64,000 bases of DNA from Bdellovibrionales bacterium (GTDB taxonomy: Bacteria > Bdellovibrionota > Bdellovibrionia > Bdellovibrionales > JAGQZY01). The stretch spans positions 1 through 64,000 of the forward strand of contig JAIEOS010000042.1 of assembly GCA_019750295.1 (NCBI GenBank), read 5' to 3'. Position 1 is the stretch's first letter, and each line of letters starts with the position of its first letter. Of this stretch, positions 37,958 to 46,297 are shown piece by piece. Below the pieces are notes generated by a model. The model saw only the letters and a list, made by a program, of their open reading frames with translations. It was not told the origin of the DNA and did no database searches. Position numbers and translations under genes: made by a program.

Positions 37958-38380
37958 ATGAGTTTACCTATTTTATGGGTGGTCATTGGAACAGTTTTAC
38001 TCGTTGCGGAAATGATGACGGGGACGGTGGTCTTAGTCTTCTTTGCACTGGGCGCTTTTTGCGCGAGCCTATCGACGCTGTTACTCCCAGAGTCTGCGAA
38101 TCTTTCGTATCTCGTTTGTGCCGTGGTGTCCGTCCTTGGTTTTTGGCTTTTAAGAGATCCCATTAAGACAAGGTTGCTTAAGAGCACTAAACTCAGTGTG
38201 GATGTGGGCAAAGAGATCTTAATTGATCAGAATATCCCTCCTTATCAGCAAGCACGCATTAATTACCAAGGGACTACGTGGCAGGCGAATAACATCGGTA
38301 TGGATGAGATTTGCCAGGGAGATCGCATCACTATCGTGGGTATTGATGGGAATATATTATTAATTCGAAAAGTGAACTAA
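37958..38380 (+). CDS. NfeD-family membrane protein
   Basis: 140 residues from the ATG at 37958 (GAGGAG upstream). Two or three membrane helices (about 3-25, 28-45 and 48-66) are followed by a C-terminal OB-like domain of about 65 residues (YQGTTWQANNIGMDEICQGDRITIVGIDGNILLI), the NfeD plan of the short type without the protease domain. NfeD proteins work with SPFH proteins in membrane microdomains, and the next gene is one. Confidence 0.85.
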   Translation: MSLPILWVVIGTVLLVAEMMTGTVVLVFFALGAFCASLSTLLLPESANLSYLVCAVVSVLGFWLLRDPIKTRLLKSTKLSVDVGKEILIDQNIPPYQQARINYQGTTWQANNIGMDEICQGDRITIVGIDGNILLIRKVN

Positions 38381-38421
38381 GTTACGTTTTTTAACTCAGA
38401 AATTTATAAAGGAAGGAAAAA

Positions 38422-39342
38422 ATGGAAATCGTTTCGATTGCAATTTTAATTATCGTGGTGGTGTTTTTATCAATGTTGGTAAAAATTGTACCTCAGCAGA
38501 GCGCGTTTATTGTGGAGCGCTTTGGAAAATATGATCGCTCGTTGGAGGCCGGATTAAGTATCATCATCCCGGTGTTTGATCGTATCGCTTACAAACATTC
38601 TTTAAAGGAGATGGTCTTAGATATTCCTCCGCAAATCTGTATCACCCGCGATAACGTGCAGGTGAGTATTGATGGTGTGATTTTCTATCGTGTGATGGAT
38701 GCGAAAAGTGCATCTTATGGTGTCAATAACTACGAGCTTGCCATCATCCAGTTGGCGCAAACCACCTTGCGATCGGAGATCGGGAAGTTGGATTTGGATA
38801 AAACTTTCGAAGAGCGTGAAAAGATCAATAACGCCGTCATTACGGCTCTGGATCACGCCACTCAGTCTTGGGGAGTGAAGGTTCTTCGCTACGAAATTAA
38901 AGCGATCATTCCTCCACGAGATATTTTAGATGCCATGGAAAAACAAATGCGCGCCGAGCGAGAAAAACGCGCCAGTGTTTTAACGTCGGAAGGATCGCGG
39001 GATTCAAAGATCAATACCGCCGAGGGTGTGAAGCAAGAAACCATTAAGCACTCTGAAGCGGAAAAGCAAAAGAAGATCAACGAAGCCGAAGGTCAAGCTC
39101 ACGCCATCATCTCGGTCGCTAAGGCCACGGCGGAAGGTATTCGTGTGGTCGCCGAAGCTTTGGCGAGCAAGGGCGGCACCGAGGCCGCTTCACTAAAAGT
39201 GGCGGAAGAGTATGTCAAACAATTGGGAAATATGGCGACCAATTCGAATATGATGATTGTTCCGGCCAATGTGTCTGAGCCTTCGTCCATGATCGCGTCG
39301 GCGTTTAGTGTTTTCGAAAATATGAAGAACAGACAGCCGTAA
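38422..39342 (+). CDS. SPFH/Band 7 (stomatin/paraslipin-like) protein
   Basis: 306 residues. One N-terminal membrane helix (4-22), then the Band 7 domain: VPQQSAFIVERFGKYDRSLEAGLSI, QICITRDNVQVSIDGVIFYRV, EREKINNAVI and the Glu/Ala-rich coiled coil EKQKKINEAEGQAHAII. This is the QmcA/paraslipin type that forms large rings in the inner membrane with its NfeD partner and guards membrane proteins or protease access. Paired with the NfeD gene, 41-base gap with a GGAAGG site. Confidence 0.9.
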   Translation: MEIVSIAILIIVVVFLSMLVKIVPQQSAFIVERFGKYDRSLEAGLSIIIPVFDRIAYKHSLKEMVLDIPPQICITRDNVQVSIDGVIFYRVMDAKSASYGVNNYELAIIQLAQTTLRSEIGKLDLDKTFEEREKINNAVITALDHATQSWGVKVLRYEIKAIIPPRDILDAMEKQMRAEREKRASVLTSEGSRDSKINTAEGVKQETIKHSEAEKQKKINEAEGQAHAIISVAKATAEGIRVVAEALASKGGTEAASLKVAEEYVKQLGNMATNSNMMIVPANVSEPSSMIASAFSVFENMKNRQP

Positions 39343-39359
39343 GCTTCATTTTTTGTCTT

Positions 39360-39378
39360 GCGGGGAGGTCCTCCCCGC
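39360..39378. terminator. GC-rich hairpin after the SPFH gene
   Basis: GCGGGGAGG and CCTCCCCGC flank a single T, 17 bases after the stop codon. The strong stem is followed by AGACATAATACTTTTTA rather than a direct T run, so it may be an inefficient terminator or a 3' stabiliser. Confidence 0.45.
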
Positions 39379-39534
39379 AGACATAATACTTTTTACTCTG
39401 CTCCTCCTTAATAAATCTAGATAATCTTCAAAAACTTCAATCCGACAGAATTCGAGTTCAACAGAATGGAGTTCCCCAGTTATAAATTCCCCTGTTGATT
39501 AGCATTCAGCTAGAAACAACAAGGGGAGAATAAT

Positions 39535-39909
39535 ATGAAAGCTATATTAGGCTTAGTTTTGCTATTTTCGTTTTCGGCTCAGGCCGACATCATTAAATGT
39601 ACATTCACCGAGCCGTTTGTCAGTTTCGACTACAGCATGACTCAAAGTTCGATGACCATTACCGATAGCAGTGCTTATCCTACTCCAACGGTCACGACGG
39701 TCAAGAATGTGTCTTTCCAGATTCTCGCCCCCGGGAGCTTCCAGCTCCGTGATAAGAAAAATAACGTTCTCGTGGAGCTCACTTTAGATTTTAAAGGTTC
39801 TGACGGAATGAGCGACAACCAATATCCGTACACGGCGTACTGGAAATCATTGAGCCTTTGGGGTGGTTGCTCTTCGAACTTCTTGGCGACGAAACCTATT
39901 TTATACTAA
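39535..39909 (+). CDS. Small secreted protein, unknown function
   Basis: 124 residues with AGGGGAG before the ATG. Signal peptide MKAILGLVLLFSFSAQA. The mature protein is beta-rich with many Ser and Thr and two Cys (IKCTF, GGCSS) that may bridge the ends. Similar short periplasmic proteins are common in Bdellovibrio-type genomes, but no named family is recognised. Confidence 0.6.
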   Translation: MKAILGLVLLFSFSAQADIIKCTFTEPFVSFDYSMTQSSMTITDSSAYPTPTVTTVKNVSFQILAPGSFQLRDKKNNVLVELTLDFKGSDGMSDNQYPYTAYWKSLSLWGGCSSNFLATKPILY

Positions 39910-39965
39910 TTTTTAGAAGACCAGCGGCTCGATGCGAGCCGCAGAGGGGTCTGCCAGGTTTATCG

Positions 39966-39994
39966 TTGAATAGTTACTAAAATTGTGGCAGTAT
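39966..39994 (+). promoter_or_regulatory. Promoter upstream of the His-rich small protein
   Basis: TTGAAT at 39966-39971, a 17-base spacer and CAGTAT at 39989-39994. The ATG at 40003 is 8 bases past the -10 box and lacks a ribosome site, which suggests a leaderless transcript. It also excludes the in-frame GTG at 39985 as a start. Confidence 0.45.
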
Positions 39995-40002
39995 TTAAAA
40001 TC

Positions 40003-40341
40003 ATGTACATCCGAGTCGTTTGCAGTCTTTTATTGGTTGTTTTTTCGTTCTTCTTTCTGGAGGACGTCTTAAGCCCGCATTTCGTTGCGGACAATGGCCA
40101 TTTTGAAGAAACTCTCTGCTTTGATTCGACGCCGGACCATCCCTGTCCCTTTGCGGACCACAATACGTCTTCGGGGGCGCATCACAAGGAAGCTCATTTT
40201 GGACATATCCAGTTTGTTCTCTCGAGAGTGAACATCCTCCTTACCGCTTCAGCGCATATTTTTTTAAAGAATTCGATTTACGAGTTTCATCTTAAAACCA
40301 GTCGACCTCCTGTTTTAACTCAGCCTCCAATCCTAGCTTAA
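40003..40341 (+). CDS. His-rich small membrane or exported protein next to metal efflux operon
   Basis: 112 residues from the ATG at 40003. An N-terminal hydrophobic segment (VVCSLLLVVFSFFF) is followed by a stretch with about nine His plus Cys and Asp (DHPCPFADHNTSSGAHHKEAH) that could bind a metal ion. A second hydrophobic or amphipathic part and a Pro-rich end (RPPVLTQPPI) follow. It lies 47 bases before the efflux operon, so a sensing or metal-buffering role is plausible but unproven. Confidence 0.55.
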   Translation: MYIRVVCSLLLVVFSFFFLEDVLSPHFVADNGHFEETLCFDSTPDHPCPFADHNTSSGAHHKEAHFGHIQFVLSRVNILLTASAHIFLKNSIYEFHLKTSRPPVLTQPPILA

Positions 40342-40388
40342 TTTTAACATTGAGTATTTCCCGTTAAAATTTAAGCGAAAGGACGAAG

Positions 40389-41618
40389 ATGAAGTCTTTA
40401 TTTTTATTTATCTATTTTATAGGTGCATTTGCGTCTGCGGAGACGGATGTCCCTCTCCAGCAGTTACTTAAAACTTCCGTCGAGCAGAGTTTGTCGGTCC
40501 AATCTCAAGGCTTGGACGCCCAATCCAAAGGGAGCTTGGTGCAATCCAGCGATGCCTGGATGAACCCGCAAATTCTGTTGGAAACACAGAGAGGCGATGA
40601 CAATACGGCGTCACCGATCAATAATTTTAAAGCGACATTGCTCCAACCGATTTCTACTCCTTGGTCTTTGCGGATCAAGAAGAACTTGGCGCAGTCGACT
40701 TTAGCTATTAGTGAACATCATTACGAGGACGAAGCCTTCTTGACTCAAGTGAATATGATGAAGTCGATCTTTGAGTATACAGCCCGCAGGGAGATCCTTC
40801 GCTCGATGGAAGAGCGTGAAAAGCGATTTCAACTCCTGCAAAAGTACATATCCACCCGTAAGCATCTGTCGCCGCAAAAAGCGGCGGAGTCGCTGATTGT
40901 TTCTAACAAAATCTCTGTCATTCAAAAGGAGATTGCGGTGGCTCATGCTCACTTGCAGCACATCTGGAATAAAATGAATCTTCTGTTGCGGTGGGAAAAA
41001 CGCGAGACGTTTCCTCGCTATGAAGTGAAGGCTCCTTTAGTATTAAATCGTGAAGAGTTGTTAAGTAAACTCGAAGCGCAAAACCACGACATTGAATTGG
41101 CCGGACTCGAGCTCACTCATGCCCAACAGGTTCGACAAATGGAGAGTTGGCAACGCTGGCCCGACATTGCACTGGCGGCGACAAAGGTCAAAGGCCGCGA
41201 CGGGAATCCTGAGGATAACTACTCCTTGGGCGTAAATATCAGTCTTCCGTTATTCAACTTAAATCGGCACAAGACCAAATCTGCTGATTTTCAAGTTCAA
41301 GCCTCTGAAAAAAAATCTCAGCTCGTCCGACAAGAAGTGCGACTTTCATTAGACGAGGCTTTTGATAATTATAAAGTTCTCAAGGAGTTTTTAGATAAAT
41401 ATCCCACGGCGCAACTGACTCGTTTGCAAAGGGATATAGAGACGGTGGTGACGGGATTTAAGCGGGGACAAGTGGACCTCCTCACTTTCTTCGAGGCCGA
41501 TACGAGCACATTCGAAAGGGTTCAGCAAGTTTGGATTTTGCAGAGCGAGTTCGTCAATGCGGTCGCAGACATTTCGTTTCTCACCGGAGAAATTTTAAGC
41601 GTTGAAGGTAAAAAATGA
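40389..41618 (+). CDS. TolC/CzcC-family outer-membrane efflux protein
   Basis: 409 residues with a signal peptide (to about FASA). Two long helical repeats of the OEP family are visible, with SDAWMNPQILLE near 60, NVALAATKVKGRDG-type text near 260 and NYSLGVNISLPLFNLNRHK, the conserved second beta-barrel strand motif. It would form the outer-membrane channel of the metal pump. Its stop overlaps the RND gene start by 4 bases (ATGA). Confidence 0.85.
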   Translation: MKSLFLFIYFIGAFASAETDVPLQQLLKTSVEQSLSVQSQGLDAQSKGSLVQSSDAWMNPQILLETQRGDDNTASPINNFKATLLQPISTPWSLRIKKNLAQSTLAISEHHYEDEAFLTQVNMMKSIFEYTARREILRSMEEREKRFQLLQKYISTRKHLSPQKAAESLIVSNKISVIQKEIAVAHAHLQHIWNKMNLLLRWEKRETFPRYEVKAPLVLNREELLSKLEAQNHDIELAGLELTHAQQVRQMESWQRWPDIALAATKVKGRDGNPEDNYSLGVNISLPLFNLNRHKTKSADFQVQASEKKSQLVRQEVRLSLDEAFDNYKVLKEFLDKYPTAQLTRLQRDIETVVTGFKRGQVDLLTFFEADTSTFERVQQVWILQSEFVNAVADISFLTGEILSVEGKK

Positions 41619-44600
41619 AGACTTTTTTTGAAACTCTACTCCGCCGTCGTTTACAGGTGTTTTTCTTTTTTGGTCTACTCGTTGCTTTGGGAATTTATCT
41701 TTTACGGCACCTTCCGGTGGACGCCGTCCCCGATATCACTAACGTTCAGGTGATGATCAATTCCAAAACCGGATCGCTCGATCCCGAGCAGATCGAAAAA
41801 ACGGTGACTTTGGCCATCGAAATCGAGATGGCAGGTTTACCGGGACTTCAAGAGATTCGTTCGATTTCCAAGTATGGGCTGTCTCAAGTGAATTTAATTT
41901 TTGAAGACGGGACGGATCTCCATCAGGCGCGGGTTTTAACCTCCCAACGCATGCAAAAATTAAGTAGCGTACTTCCCCGAGGAGTGACTTCCGAAATGGC
42001 ACCTCCGACCACGGGTTTAGGTGAAGTTTATATGTACGTTCTTAAGTCCAAGCCCAATTCTCCAAAATCCTTTAATGAACGGTTAATTGCTCTCAAGATG
42101 TTTCAGGACAAAGTGGTCCGACCAGAATTAAAAAAGATCCCCGGTGTGGGAGATATCGATACCAACGGTGGGTATGATCGGGAGGTGCATCTTAAGCTCG
42201 ATCCTCAAAAAATGCAGAATTATGGCATCCGCATCGATCAAATCGCCGAAAGAATTAATACGCTCGGTGAAAATTTTGGTGGAAGCTACATCGAAAGAAA
42301 CAAAACCCAGATCATTGTAAAGACCTCCTCTCCGGTGGATTCCTTAGAGGCGTTAAAAAGAATTCCCCTTAGAATCGGCTTCGCGGGAAAGGATATTTTG
42401 CTCTCAGATGTGGCCGAAGTTTCCTTCGGTAAACCCCTGCGCGTCGGTGCCGCCACGGCGTTTGGCGACGAAGTCGTTCTGGGAACCGTACTGATGAATG
42501 TGGGTGCGAACTCTAAAGCGGTCGCAGAAGGCGTCGATGAAAAGATAAAAACAATAGCTTTGCCCGAGGATATTGAGTTGCACACCGTTTACAGCCGAAG
42601 CTATTTGGTGAATCAAACGATTAAGACGGTGTTTAAGAATCTTTCCGAAGGCGCTGTGCTCGTGATCTTAGTTCTTCTCATCTTTCTAGGAAGGATACCC
42701 GTCGCCCTATTGGTGGCCATGGCAATACCCCTATCGATGGTTTTTGCGGCAATCAGTATGCGCGAATTCGGAGTGACGGCCAATTTGATGAGCTTAGGCG
42801 CTTTAGATTTTGGTTTATTGGTCGACGGCTCCGTGGTTTTTGTCGAAAATATTCTTCGCCGGATTCAGGGAAGTAAGGACAATCTTAAAGAAAAAGTGAT
42901 CGCTGCCAGTGTCGAGGTGTCTCGCCCGGTCTTTCTTGGACTGGTTATTATTGTCCTTGTCTACGTACCTATTTTTGCCTTGGAAGGAACTGAGGGCAAA
43001 CTTTTCTATCCCATGGCACTAACGGTGATCTCCGCTTTAATTGGGAGTCTGGTGGTGGCATTCATTTTGATGCCTGTGCTCGGTTACTCACTAGTCCAAA
43101 GATTTTCTTTTAAAGAAAGTAAGGAGACGCGGATATTTGCTTGGGCCTCATCTTTTTACAAAAAGACTCTCGGTGAAATTCTGAAGAAGCCCGCTCTGTT
43201 GCCCGCAATTGCTGTTTTTATTTTTGGTATTGCTGTGATCGGTTTTTTTAAAACGGGGTCAGAGTTTGTTCCTCAGCTTTCTGAGGGCGATTTGGTGTTG
43301 GGTATTGCTCGCGATTCCAAAATCTCTCTCACTCAGGCCATTGAGGAACAAAAAGAAGTGGAAAACGTGATCGCGCAGTTTCCCGAGGTCGAACACGTAT
43401 TCTCTCGCATCGGAACTCCAGAGTCGGCGACCGATCCCATGGGTGTCCACTTGGCCGATACTTTTATAATTCTCAAAAAAGGGTTTAGCGGTCGTCAACC
43501 CGATGAGCTCATTTCAGATCTTGAAAAATCAATTCACGAAAGATTTCCGTCCTCGGAGATCAGCCCCACTCAACCTATCGAAATGCGTTTTAATGAGATG
43601 CTTGAGGGGAGTCGGGCCGATATTTCCCTTCGCTTTTACGGACCTGATCTTAAACAGCTTTTGCAATACGTCGAGAAGTCCGTTGAGATTTTTTCTCAAA
43701 TGCCAGAAATCCGAGAGGTCCACTTGGATGCATTGACGGCGTTGAAAGAAAGCCCGGCCATGGATGTAAAGCTGGATTTTAAAAAGATGTCCGATGCGAA
43801 TGTTTCCTTGGAAAGTGCCAACGTAAATCTCCGCTCGTTTATGGCGGGTGAACCCCTGGGCTTCTTCACGGATGGGATTTGGCGCTATCCGATTCTATTA
43901 CGGCTTGCAGACGATTATCGCGAGGATCCTCAGGCGATCGAGAAATTACCAATTTCAACGATGGATGGAGGCACGATTCCACTCAAGTCGATTGCGCAGA
44001 TTCAGATTGAAGATCGAGTGACGACCATCGCCAGGAGTTTTGGTCAGCGCTATGGCGCCGTCTCTATATTCCTAAAGGGGACGGATATCAGTGGAGTCGT
44101 GGCTAAAGCTAAAGATCAGTTGAACGAAAAGCTAAAGGTTACGTCTGAGTATCGCATGGAGTGGGGTGGGCAATTTAAAAATTTAGAACGCGCCCGCCAG
44201 AGACTGATGATTATTATTCCTTTTACCCTACTGATTATTTTCCTTTTAATTTGGAACAATTTTCGAAGCCTTCCGGTCACGTTTATTATCTTGTCGGCGG
44301 TCCCTTTTGCAGTCAGTGGCGGATGGATTGCTCTCTGGATTGCGCAGATCGATTTTAGTGTTTCGGCCGCGGTGGGGTTTATTGCACTGATGGGAATTGC
44401 AGTGCTCAACTCGATGGTGCTTATTGAGTTTATTTTACATTTGGCAGAATCGAAACCCATGGATGAGGCTGTCAGCGAGGGAGCCTTTGCGCGACTGCGT
44501 CCGGTGCTGATGACCGCGCTTGTTGCGGCTTTTGGATTTTTACCGATGGTGTTTGGGCATGGTATCGGCTCCGAAGTGCAAAAACCTCTCGCGACCGTTG

Positions 44601-44713
44601 TTGTTGGAGGAATATTTACGGCAACGCTGTCGACTCTTTTTGTGGTTCCCTACCTTGTCAAAAGATGGGGTTTGTCGATTCAAAGGGATATTTTATCTCG
44701 AGAGTTAGAATAA
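41615..44713 (+). CDS. Heavy-metal RND efflux pump (CzcA/CusA family)
   Basis: 1032 residues, full length. Twelve membrane helices in two halves with large periplasmic loops. FPVDAVPDITNVQVMI-type N-terminus (here LPVDAVPDITNVQVMIN) and GALDFGLLVDGSVVFVEN in helix 4 are the heavy-metal RND signature; the Asp and Glu there carry protons in Czc-type pumps. GDLVLGIARD, SEISPTQPIEMRFNEMLEG and NSMVLIEFILHLAE are also conserved. The metal cannot be assigned. No periplasmic adaptor gene lies between or beside the channel and pump genes. Confidence 0.92.
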   Translation: MKTFFETLLRRRLQVFFFFGLLVALGIYLLRHLPVDAVPDITNVQVMINSKTGSLDPEQIEKTVTLAIEIEMAGLPGLQEIRSISKYGLSQVNLIFEDGTDLHQARVLTSQRMQKLSSVLPRGVTSEMAPPTTGLGEVYMYVLKSKPNSPKSFNERLIALKMFQDKVVRPELKKIPGVGDIDTNGGYDREVHLKLDPQKMQNYGIRIDQIAERINTLGENFGGSYIERNKTQIIVKTSSPVDSLEALKRIPLRIGFAGKDILLSDVAEVSFGKPLRVGAATAFGDEVVLGTVLMNVGANSKAVAEGVDEKIKTIALPEDIELHTVYSRSYLVNQTIKTVFKNLSEGAVLVILVLLIFLGRIPVALLVAMAIPLSMVFAAISMREFGVTANLMSLGALDFGLLVDGSVVFVENILRRIQGSKDNLKEKVIAASVEVSRPVFLGLVIIVLVYVPIFALEGTEGKLFYPMALTVISALIGSLVVAFILMPVLGYSLVQRFSFKESKETRIFAWASSFYKKTLGEILKKPALLPAIAVFIFGIAVIGFFKTGSEFVPQLSEGDLVLGIARDSKISLTQAIEEQKEVENVIAQFPEVEHVFSRIGTPESATDPMGVHLADTFIILKKGFSGRQPDELISDLEKSIHERFPSSEISPTQPIEMRFNEMLEGSRADISLRFYGPDLKQLLQYVEKSVEIFSQMPEIREVHLDALTALKESPAMDVKLDFKKMSDANVSLESANVNLRSFMAGEPLGFFTDGIWRYPILLRLADDYREDPQAIEKLPISTMDGGTIPLKSIAQIQIEDRVTTIARSFGQRYGAVSIFLKGTDISGVVAKAKDQLNEKLKVTSEYRMEWGGQFKNLERARQRLMIIIPFTLLIIFLLIWNNFRSLPVTFIILSAVPFAVSGGWIALWIAQIDFSVSAAVGFIALMGIAVLNSMVLIEFILHLAESKPMDEAVSEGAFARLRPVLMTALVAAFGFLPMVFGHGIGSEVQKPLATVVVGGIFTATLSTLFVVPYLVKRWGLSIQRDILSRELE

Positions 44714-45232
44714 CCAGTAGGCCAAGCCCGCAGCGCTTGCGATCGCCACAACGGCGGTGGTGAGAAGGCGGGCTTTTTTATGCATCCATGTCCAACGCAG
44801 TTTCGTGGCCAGTTGTTTGCGATAAAATTTTCCTTGAAGCTTTTTAAATTCTCGAGCCAGGCCCACGCGGATAATTTCGGCCTGCTTATCATGAAGTTTA
44901 ATAAATTTAACACCGATCAATTTACAGTTTTTTTCAAAAAAATCAGATTCGATGATGGTATAATTTTGCACGCGCAAAACTTTCCCGTAACAGGCAACGG
45001 CAGTTCCGTTCGGAGGAGTGAATTCCACCATAATCACTTCGTTGACATTTGGCGTATCGAGATAAGGCACCGTGAATGCCATGCCGGTTTCTGAGATATT
45101 AATAATTTCTGTAAAGAAAGATCGATGTCCTTTGGGATGCGAGGCATAGCGAAGGACTTTTCGGTCTTTCATTTGGAGAACATATCTTGGAGATCGGGGA
45201 TATAAGATTTGCGAACTTTCACTACTCATCAT
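44705..45232 (-). CDS. PilZ-domain protein with C-terminal membrane anchor
   Basis: 175 residues. RKVLRYASHPKG, then EIINISETGMAFTVP, fits the two c-di-GMP contact motifs of PilZ (RxxxR and (D/N)xSxxG). The beta-barrel core runs to about residue 115 (IGVKFIKLHD). A basic helix and a final hydrophobic segment (LLTTAVVAIASAAGLAYWLF) look like a membrane anchor. The gene converges on the RND pump with a 9-base overlap. Confidence 0.75.
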   Translation of the reverse strand: MMSSESSQILYPRSPRYVLQMKDRKVLRYASHPKGHRSFFTEIINISETGMAFTVPYLDTPNVNEVIMVEFTPPNGTAVACYGKVLRVQNYTIIESDFFEKNCKLIGVKFIKLHDKQAEIIRVGLAREFKKLQGKFYRKQLATKLRWTWMHKKARLLTTAVVAIASAAGLAYWLF

Positions 45233-45251
45233 TCTTATGATGACAAATAAT

Positions 45252-46208
45252 TTAGCCTTTGTTCAAGGTAAAAGGATCCCAGCCTCTTACAATTAGCTCT
45301 TCGATCTGCTTTTCGATCTGTACAAAAATTTTCGGCTTGGAATGCGCCATGGTGGCGTATCCTACAGCATGCAGACCATGGTCGAGGAGAAATTTTCGAG
45401 GCGTTTTGGGATGAACAGTTGCGAGGAGGTGGTAATCTTCGCCCCCGTGGAAAATGAATTCGTCCATCGAAAGTTTTTTGTCTCGGCAGAATTTTTTTAG
45501 GGCCGGCGAGTATGGAAGTTTTTGTTTTTCTATAATCAGATTGCATTTTGAATGCTTAGCTAATTCTCCTAAGCTAAAACTTAAGCTATCGCTGATGTCG
45601 GTGGCCGATGTGAGATAGTTTTTTTGAGCCAAAATTTTTGCGATCTGGATTTGAGCGGTCGGTTTCTTAAATTTTCGAATGAGGGACGGAGAGTTCCAAT
45701 GCTTCTGAATGCAGAGGTAGCCTGCCGCCGCTAAGCCGGTCGGTCCAGTCATAACAATTAAATCTCCCGGTTGAACGCCTGACTTTAAAGCAGGTTGCGA
45801 ACTGGCACCAATCACACAAAAATCAAAATAAGTGGAGGGGGAGCGACTGATATCTCCGCCCACTAAGGGGACTTGATATTCCCGACATGCTTTTTCGATT
45901 CCTTTGAGTGCGCCTTTGATCTTTTGATCCTGCGATCGGGGCCAAGCCGCCGATGCCATAAGAGAAATTGGTGTGGCCGCCATCGCAGCGATGTCGCTTA
46001 AAGCTTGAACCACCGCTTTACATCCAATCTCTGCCGATGACATTTGGTCCCAAGTAAAATGAGTGCCTTCGATGAACTGATCCGTCGTCATCACTAAGTT
46101 TTTAATGGGGGGAGTTGGCACTATGGCGGCATCATCGCCGATAAGCCGATAGCCTGTTTTGCGGCTGATTTTTTGAATAAGCTTTAGGAATTCGGCCTCG
46201 GTCGTCAT
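45252..46208 (-). CDS. thiL: Thiamine-monophosphate kinase
   Basis: 318 residues from the ATG at 46208. A GTG at 46244 is possible and would add 12 residues. It phosphorylates thiamine phosphate to thiamine diphosphate. Motifs are IGDDAAIV, MTTDQFIEGTHFTWD, GCKAVVQALSDIAAMAATP, VGGDIS, GDLIVMTGPTGLAAAG and ATDISDSLSFSLGEL. The cofactor it makes is used by the E1 enzyme coded elsewhere in the window. Ends 20 bases after the PilZ gene start. Confidence 0.9.
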   Translation of the reverse strand: MTTEAEFLKLIQKISRKTGYRLIGDDAAIVPTPPIKNLVMTTDQFIEGTHFTWDQMSSAEIGCKAVVQALSDIAAMAATPISLMASAAWPRSQDQKIKGALKGIEKACREYQVPLVGGDISRSPSTYFDFCVIGASSQPALKSGVQPGDLIVMTGPTGLAAAGYLCIQKHWNSPSLIRKFKKPTAQIQIAKILAQKNYLTSATDISDSLSFSLGELAKHSKCNLIIEKQKLPYSPALKKFCRDKKLSMDEFIFHGGEDYHLLATVHPKTPRKFLLDHGLHAVGYATMAHSKPKIFVQIEKQIEELIVRGWDPFTLNKG

Positions 46209-46297
46209 GGGAGGTATTGTGACAAAGGACAGCAAAGATGTCACGGATCTCGTTTTATGTTAAACACATCGGTCTACACGGAAGAAAGAGGCAGCTT

